In this document: one piece after another, positions 57,696 to 64,000 of the stretch
Numbering within the stretch: position 1 is the first letter of the stretch
Layout: every line of letters begins with the position of its first letter
Program-made: the position numbers and the translations under genes
Origin: Limnobacter litoralis
GTDB taxonomy: Bacteria; Pseudomonadota; Gammaproteobacteria; Burkholderiales; Burkholderiaceae_B
Assembly: GCF_030160455.1 (NCBI RefSeq)
Contig: NZ_BSOJ01000010.1
Span: forward strand, 1-64,000
Direction of reading: 5' to 3'
DNA: 64,000 nucleotides
The notes under the pieces: generated by a model
What the model was told of the DNA's origin: nothing
What the model saw: the letters and a program-made list of their open reading frames with translations, nothing else
Database searches by the model: none

Positions 57696-57890
57696 TCAAT
57701 CCCCTTTGCTGCCCGAGGCGGCATCAATGGCCGCAGATGCAGCAGAGCCTGCCACACTGACGCCGGCAGACACCACCGCCCCCGTGACCGAAATGGCAGC
57801 ACCCGCAGTGGCGGAGGCCACAGCGCAGCCACTTAAGGCAAAGGACCACAGCGGGGTCAATACCAGCAAACAAACCAAAGATCGCTTCAT
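57696..57890 (-). CDS. Small alanine-rich lipoprotein
   Basis: A 64-residue predicted lipoprotein: MKRSLVCLLVLTPLWSFAL then the lipobox LSGC, so lipidation at the Cys of GCAVASATAG. The mature part is only about 43 residues of Ala/Ser/Gly/Val and ends GSKGD. Similar tiny lipoproteins are common in proteobacteria, with unknown role. It is upstream of uvrD on the same strand, 53 bp away. Confidence 0.7.
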   Translation of the reverse strand: MKRSLVCLLVLTPLWSFALSGCAVASATAGAAISVTGAVVSAGVSVAGSAASAAIDAASGSKGD

Positions 57891-57952
57891 TTTGTGAACC
57901 CCGTTGAAGATGTGCCATCGAGTGTAACGGCAAACCGGCTGGCTGGCTGTAA

Positions 57953-60685
<2,733 letters not shown>

Positions 60686-60694
60686 CTGGAGATC

Positions 60695-61195
60695 GTGTCA
60701 CGCATGCGACTGATCAAGCCCCTTTTACTGATCACCCTCACCTTCTGGCTCACCGCCTGCGGATTTCAGCTGAGGGGTCAGTACAAGTTCGACTTTGACG
60801 CCATCAAGCTCGCGGGCATGGAGAAAAGTGACGTCTACAGAATCATGGACCTTCAGCTTGAAATCAACGGCCTGAAAGTCAATGAGGGCGTCAAAGCCCC
60901 GCTTCGCTTGAACCTGATCCGTGAAAAGCGCGACCGCAGTGTGATCACCTTCAGCGCATCCGGCAGAGCACTCGAGGTGCGACTCACCTACGACCTGCAA
61001 TACAGCGTGACTGACGCCAACGGCGATTACTTGATCGCCACCACCGACTTGACGCAACGACGAGACCTGACCTACAACGACAATCAGTTGCTCAGCAGCG
61101 AAAACGAAGAAAGCAACCTGTATCAGGAGATGCAGCAGGACATGGCACGCCAGATCGTGACCCGCCTCGCCAATCTCAAAGTCGCCAGCCAATGA
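60695..61195 (+). CDS. lptE: LPS-assembly lipoprotein LptE
   Basis: Outer-membrane lipoprotein that plugs the LptD translocon, 166 residues. The signal ends with the lipobox LTACGFQLRGQ, and C-G-F-Q-L-R-G is typical of LptE. The conserved ALEVRLTYDLQYSVTDANG core follows. The start is a GTG at 60695 or the ATG at 60704; GGAG at 60688-60691 is close to the former. leuS-lptE-holA is the standard proteobacterial order. Confidence 0.93.
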   Translation: MSRMRLIKPLLLITLTFWLTACGFQLRGQYKFDFDAIKLAGMEKSDVYRIMDLQLEINGLKVNEGVKAPLRLNLIREKRDRSVITFSASGRALEVRLTYDLQYSVTDANGDYLIATTDLTQRRDLTYNDNQLLSSENEESNLYQEMQQDMARQIVTRLANLKVASQ

Positions 61196-61205
61196 GGTCG
61201 CGGAG

Positions 61206-62255
61206 GTGAAAAAAATTGCCCTTGAACACTGGTTAAAGCCAGAACAGGGAAATCCCAAGCAGCCACAACTTTTCTGTATTTTTACGGATGAACCTCTGTT
61301 TTTAACCCAAGGCAGCGATCTGTATCGCACCCGATTGCGTCTGAACACCCACTTTGAACGGCAGGTCATTGACGCAGACCGAAGTCTCGACCCACAAGCG
61401 TTTCTGGCGCTGTTCTCAGAGGTGTCCCTGTTTGGCGATCTTAGCCTCGTTGAATTGCGACTGACCCAACCGAAAATGAACAAGGACCTTGCTGAAGCGA
61501 TCGACCAGGCGTGTCGATGGATGCAGCAGGGGCAATGTGATCATTGCCTGCTGGTCACCGGCCCCAGATTGAACAAAACCCAGGAAAAGTCCGCCGGTTT
61601 TTCATCTTTGCTTTCAACTGGCACCGAACTGGTTTGCAAAGCGATTACGAGCGCGAACATGGCCCAATGGATTTCGCAATCGGCTGAGCGCCTGGGTCTG
61701 AAAATGAGCCCTGACGGTTCAAACTGGCTGGCCGAGCGAACCGAGGGCAACTTGCTTGCGGCGCATCAGGCGCTTGAAAAGCTCGCCGTCGAGCACCAAG
61801 GGGCCATTTCGCTCGAACAGATTCAGCATGTTGCAAGCGACGCCGCACGCTACAATGTGTTTGACCTCGGCCCCAGCTTGCTTGCAGCCGACACACGACG
61901 CATATCCCGAATGATTGATGGTCTTCGCGCTGAGGGTGAATCCACTGTGCTGGTGCTTTGGACCTTGCAAGAAGAAATTAGGGCCATCCGTGAAACCCGT
62001 CTGCAGATGCATCGCGGCCTGCCTTTGGCGCAGGCCTGCCAGCAGGCGCGCATTTGGGGTGCTCGCCAACAACACATTGGCTCAGCCTTGAAACGCCACA
62101 ACAGCGCCAGTCTGGAAGAATTGACGCGCTGGTGCTACACCGCTGAGAAAACCATCAAAGGTTTGCTCAAGGGTGAACCCTGGACTCTATTAGAATTGAT
62201 CGGCATGGGCATTGCGGGTGTTTCCCCGCCCGCCCGAATTGGAATTGAATCATGA
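61206..62255 (+). CDS. holA: DNA polymerase III delta subunit
   Basis: Clamp-loader subunit that opens the sliding clamp, 349 residues. It has the weakly conserved AAA+-like fold: [21 protein letters not shown] at the N-terminus, and [27 protein letters not shown], then [11 protein letters not shown], in the collar region. The start is a GTG at 61206 with GGAGG upstream. The end overlaps proA by 4 bases. Confidence 0.94.
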   Translation: MKKIALEHWLKPEQGNPKQPQLFCIFTDEPLFLTQGSDLYRTRLRLNTHFERQVIDADRSLDPQAFLALFSEVSLFGDLSLVELRLTQPKMNKDLAEAIDQACRWMQQGQCDHCLLVTGPRLNKTQEKSAGFSSLLSTGTELVCKAITSANMAQWISQSAERLGLKMSPDGSNWLAERTEGNLLAAHQALEKLAVEHQGAISLEQIQHVASDAARYNVFDLGPSLLAADTRRISRMIDGLRAEGESTVLVLWTLQEEIRAIRETRLQMHRGLPLAQACQQARIWGARQQHIGSALKRHNSASLEELTRWCYTAEKTIKGLLKGEPWTLLELIGMGIAGVSPPARIGIES

Positions 62256-63508
62256 ACATCGCAGAACAGGTGCTGAACATCGGAAAGCGCGCACGCACAG
62301 CGTCCGCCGCGATGGCCAAGGCCAGCACCGATCAGAAAAATCGCGCCTTGCGGGCCATTGCCCAACTCGTTCGACAACAATCAGCCATGCTGAAAGCCGC
62401 CAATGCGGAAGACCTTGAGCGCGCTCGACTCAATGGACTGGAACCCGCATTGCTGGACAGGCTGGCCTTGTCTGACAAAGCCATTGAAACAATGGCCGAA
62501 GGGCTGGAGCAGATCGCTCAGTTGCCCGACCCGATTGGCGAAATGACCGACTTCAAAAACAGGCCAAGCGGCATATTGGTCGGCAAGATGCGAGTGCCCC
62601 TGGGCGTGGTCGGCATCATTTACGAGGCGCGCCCGAATGTCACGGTTGACGCAGCCGGGCTGTGCATCAAATCCGGCAATGCAACCATTCTACGGGGTGG
62701 GTCCGAAGCCCTGCGCTGCAACAACGCCTTGGCCAAACTCGTGGCACAGGGTCTGGAGGCAGCAGGTTTGCCCGCAGACGCGGTCATTGTGATTGACACC
62801 ACCGATCGGGCGGCAGTCGGCACCTTGATCACCATGGCCGAGTATGTGGACGTCATCGTTCCCCGCGGCGGCAAAGGCCTGATCGAACGCATCTCCAAAG
62901 AAGCCAGAGTGCCCGTCATCAAACATCTGGATGGCATCTGCCACGTGTTCATCGATGAATTCGCTGACGCGGACAAAGCCGTCGCCATCGCAGACAATGC
63001 GAAAACACACCGCTACGGCACCTGCAACACCATGGAAACCTTGCTGGTGCACAGTGCGCATGCCCCCGACACTTTGGCAAAGCTTGTTGAAATATACGGC
63101 AACAAACAGGTTGAACTGCGCGGATGTCAGCGCACCTTGGCGCGCTTTCCGAAGCTGCTTGCAGCCACCGAAGAGGACTGGTCTACCGAGTATCTGGCTC
63201 CGGTGCTGTCGATCAAATTGATAGACTCCCTGGACGAAGCCATTTCACACATCAACCACTTTGGCTCTCATCACACCGATGTCATCGTGACGGAAAATCA
63301 CAGCAACGCCATGCGTTTTATCCGTGAGGTGGACTCCGCATCCGTCATGATCAACGCGTCCAGCCGTTTCGCCGATGGATTCGAGTACGGTCTGGGTGCA
63401 GAAATCGGCATATCCACCGACAAAATTCATGCGCGGGGCCCTGTCGGCCTTGAGGGATTGACCAGTCAAAAATACGTGGTGTTCGGCCACGGTGAAGTCA
63501 GACAATAA
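62252..63508 (+). CDS. proA: Gamma-glutamyl phosphate reductase
   Basis: NADPH-dependent reduction of glutamyl 5-phosphate to the semialdehyde in proline synthesis, 418 residues. Features are [43 protein letters not shown] and [11 protein letters not shown] (where the family active-site Cys lies in [10 protein letters not shown]). proB is not in the window. Coupled to holA by a 4-base overlap. Confidence 0.97.
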   Translation: MNIAEQVLNIGKRARTASAAMAKASTDQKNRALRAIAQLVRQQSAMLKAANAEDLERARLNGLEPALLDRLALSDKAIETMAEGLEQIAQLPDPIGEMTDFKNRPSGILVGKMRVPLGVVGIIYEARPNVTVDAAGLCIKSGNATILRGGSEALRCNNALAKLVAQGLEAAGLPADAVIVIDTTDRAAVGTLITMAEYVDVIVPRGGKGLIERISKEARVPVIKHLDGICHVFIDEFADADKAVAIADNAKTHRYGTCNTMETLLVHSAHAPDTLAKLVEIYGNKQVELRGCQRTLARFPKLLAATEEDWSTEYLAPVLSIKLIDSLDEAISHINHFGSHHTDVIVTENHSNAMRFIREVDSASVMINASSRFADGFEYGLGAEIGISTDKIHARGPVGLEGLTSQKYVVFGHGEVRQ

Positions 63509-63529
63509 ACACACTCGGGAGGCAGTTCG

Positions 63530-63961
63530 ATGTCAGGTTATCTCTGGATCAAGTCATTTCACATTCTGTTCGTGGCGTCCTGGTTTGCAGGTCTGTTTTA
63601 CTTGCCCCGCATTTTTGTGAATCTCGCCATGGAAACCGAACCAGCTGCCATCGCCCGGCTGCTTGTCATGGCCCGCAAGCTTTACAAATTCATGACATTG
63701 CTGGCCATTCCAGCCCTCTTGCTGGGCTTCATGTTGGTGGGCGTCTACAAAATCGGCACTGGCGGACACACCGGCTGGCTTCACGCCAAGATACTGGTTG
63801 TGTTGCTGATCGTGGGCTACCACCACGGCTGCGGCCGACTGCTGAAAAAATTTGAAAGGCAGGCCAACACCCGAAGTCACGTTTTTTATCGCTGGTTCAA
63901 TGAAATTCCAGTGGTGCTCATGGCAATTGCCATCATTTTGGTGGTTGTCAAACCCTTTTGA
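63530..63961 (+). CDS. hemJ: HemJ/CopD family membrane protein, probable protoporphyrinogen IX oxidase
   Basis: A 143-residue protein with four membrane segments. The N-terminal KSFHILFVASWFAGLFYLPRIFV carries the conserved His and the WFAGLFYLPR signature of the UPF0093/HemJ group. A conserved lysine lies in WLHAKILVVLL. HemJ oxidises protoporphyrinogen in heme synthesis in many gram-negatives. It begins 21 bp after proA, with GGGAGG upstream. Confidence 0.85.
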   Translation: MSGYLWIKSFHILFVASWFAGLFYLPRIFVNLAMETEPAAIARLLVMARKLYKFMTLLAIPALLLGFMLVGVYKIGTGGHTGWLHAKILVVLLIVGYHHGCGRLLKKFERQANTRSHVFYRWFNEIPVVLMAIAIILVVVKPF

Positions 63962-63972
63962 TCAAGGCACAC

Positions 63973-64000
63973 ATGTCGTTTAAAAACGCCCCGAAAGGTG
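63973..64000 (+). CDS. Possible start of the next gene (cut by window edge)
   Basis: An ATG at 63973 with AAGG six bases before it opens a frame MSFKNAPKG that leaves the window. Nine codons are too few to identify a family. Confidence 0.25.

Overview
The window looks like a chromosomal core segment of a betaproteobacterium of the order Burkholderiales, possibly Limnobacter-like. The basis is family-level resemblance of the proteins plus neighbourhoods typical of that order: ribF-ileS-lspA-coaBC-dut, exbBD-lpxK-trm112-kdsB-adk, folE2-dxs-ispA-xseB beside a Rieske oxygenase, a DUF3579 protein and a BPSS1780-type membrane protein. Genus is an inference; no 16S gene is present. Coding density is high, on both strands. 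I found no rRNA, tRNA, CRISPR array, prophage or recognisable insertion sequence.

Layout. 1-6 kb: the start of a probable acetyl-CoA synthetase gene (minus), class I fumarase, a 1.4-kb accessory patch, propionate-CoA ligase prpE and a divergent TetR regulator. 6-10.4 kb: a lipid operon read leftward (large FabG, thiolase, MaoC hydratase, TMEM175-like channel) whose enzyme set matches the fabG4/fadA2/htdX group of mycobacteria. 10.4-14.3 kb: GST, tRNA hydroxylase TrhO, IspH, FKBP isomerase, RadC. 14.5-17 kb: rpmB-rpmG, an 840-bp non-coding repeat-rich stretch, and a fatty acid desaturase. 17-26.4 kb: rsmB-purN, then ribF-ileS-lspA-coaBC-dut and a diguanylate cyclase. 26.4-33.6 kb: clpA-clpS, a cold-shock protein, icd, a DUF192 protein, sodB, xseA. 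33.9-39.8 kb: exbBD-lpxK-trm112-kdsB, adk, murJ, rpsT. 39.9-44.1 kb: DUF3579, folE2, dxs, ispA, xseB. 44.3-50 kb: Rieske oxygenase, ZIP transporter, MmyB-type regulator with divergent methyltransferase, LysR regulator with divergent D-malate/tartrate dehydrogenase. 50-57.9 kb: polA, a LOG-family protein, thrB, BPSS1780 membrane protein, uvrD, a small lipoprotein. 58-64 kb: leuS-lptE-holA-proA-hemJ.

Two places are out of the ordinary. (1) Between fumarase and prpE, an AT-richer patch encodes a putative M15-type zinc peptidase followed 5 bp later by a signal-peptide protein interrupted by an in-frame TAA. This resembles an effector/immunity pair. It lies between two inverted 110-nt palindromic elements whose ends and loop are conserved while their stem arms differ completely, yet each stem still pairs. 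(2) Between rpmG and the desaturase there are two inverted copies of another structured element, again with paired changes in the stem, mixed with 47-bp, 23-bp and 8-bp repeats. In both places the two copies sit in a convergent gene gap, each pointing along the transcription of its neighbouring gene. This suggests families of hairpin elements that occupy gene 3' ends in this genome.

Most genes are housekeeping: cell envelope (lspA, lpxK, kdsB, murJ, lptE), isoprenoids (ispH, dxs, ispA), translation (ileS, leuS, rpmB, rpmG, rpsT, rsmB), DNA metabolism (polA, uvrD, holA, xseA, xseB, dut, radC), proteolysis (clpAS) and short-chain acyl and TCA metabolism (fumarase, prpE, icd, dmlA).
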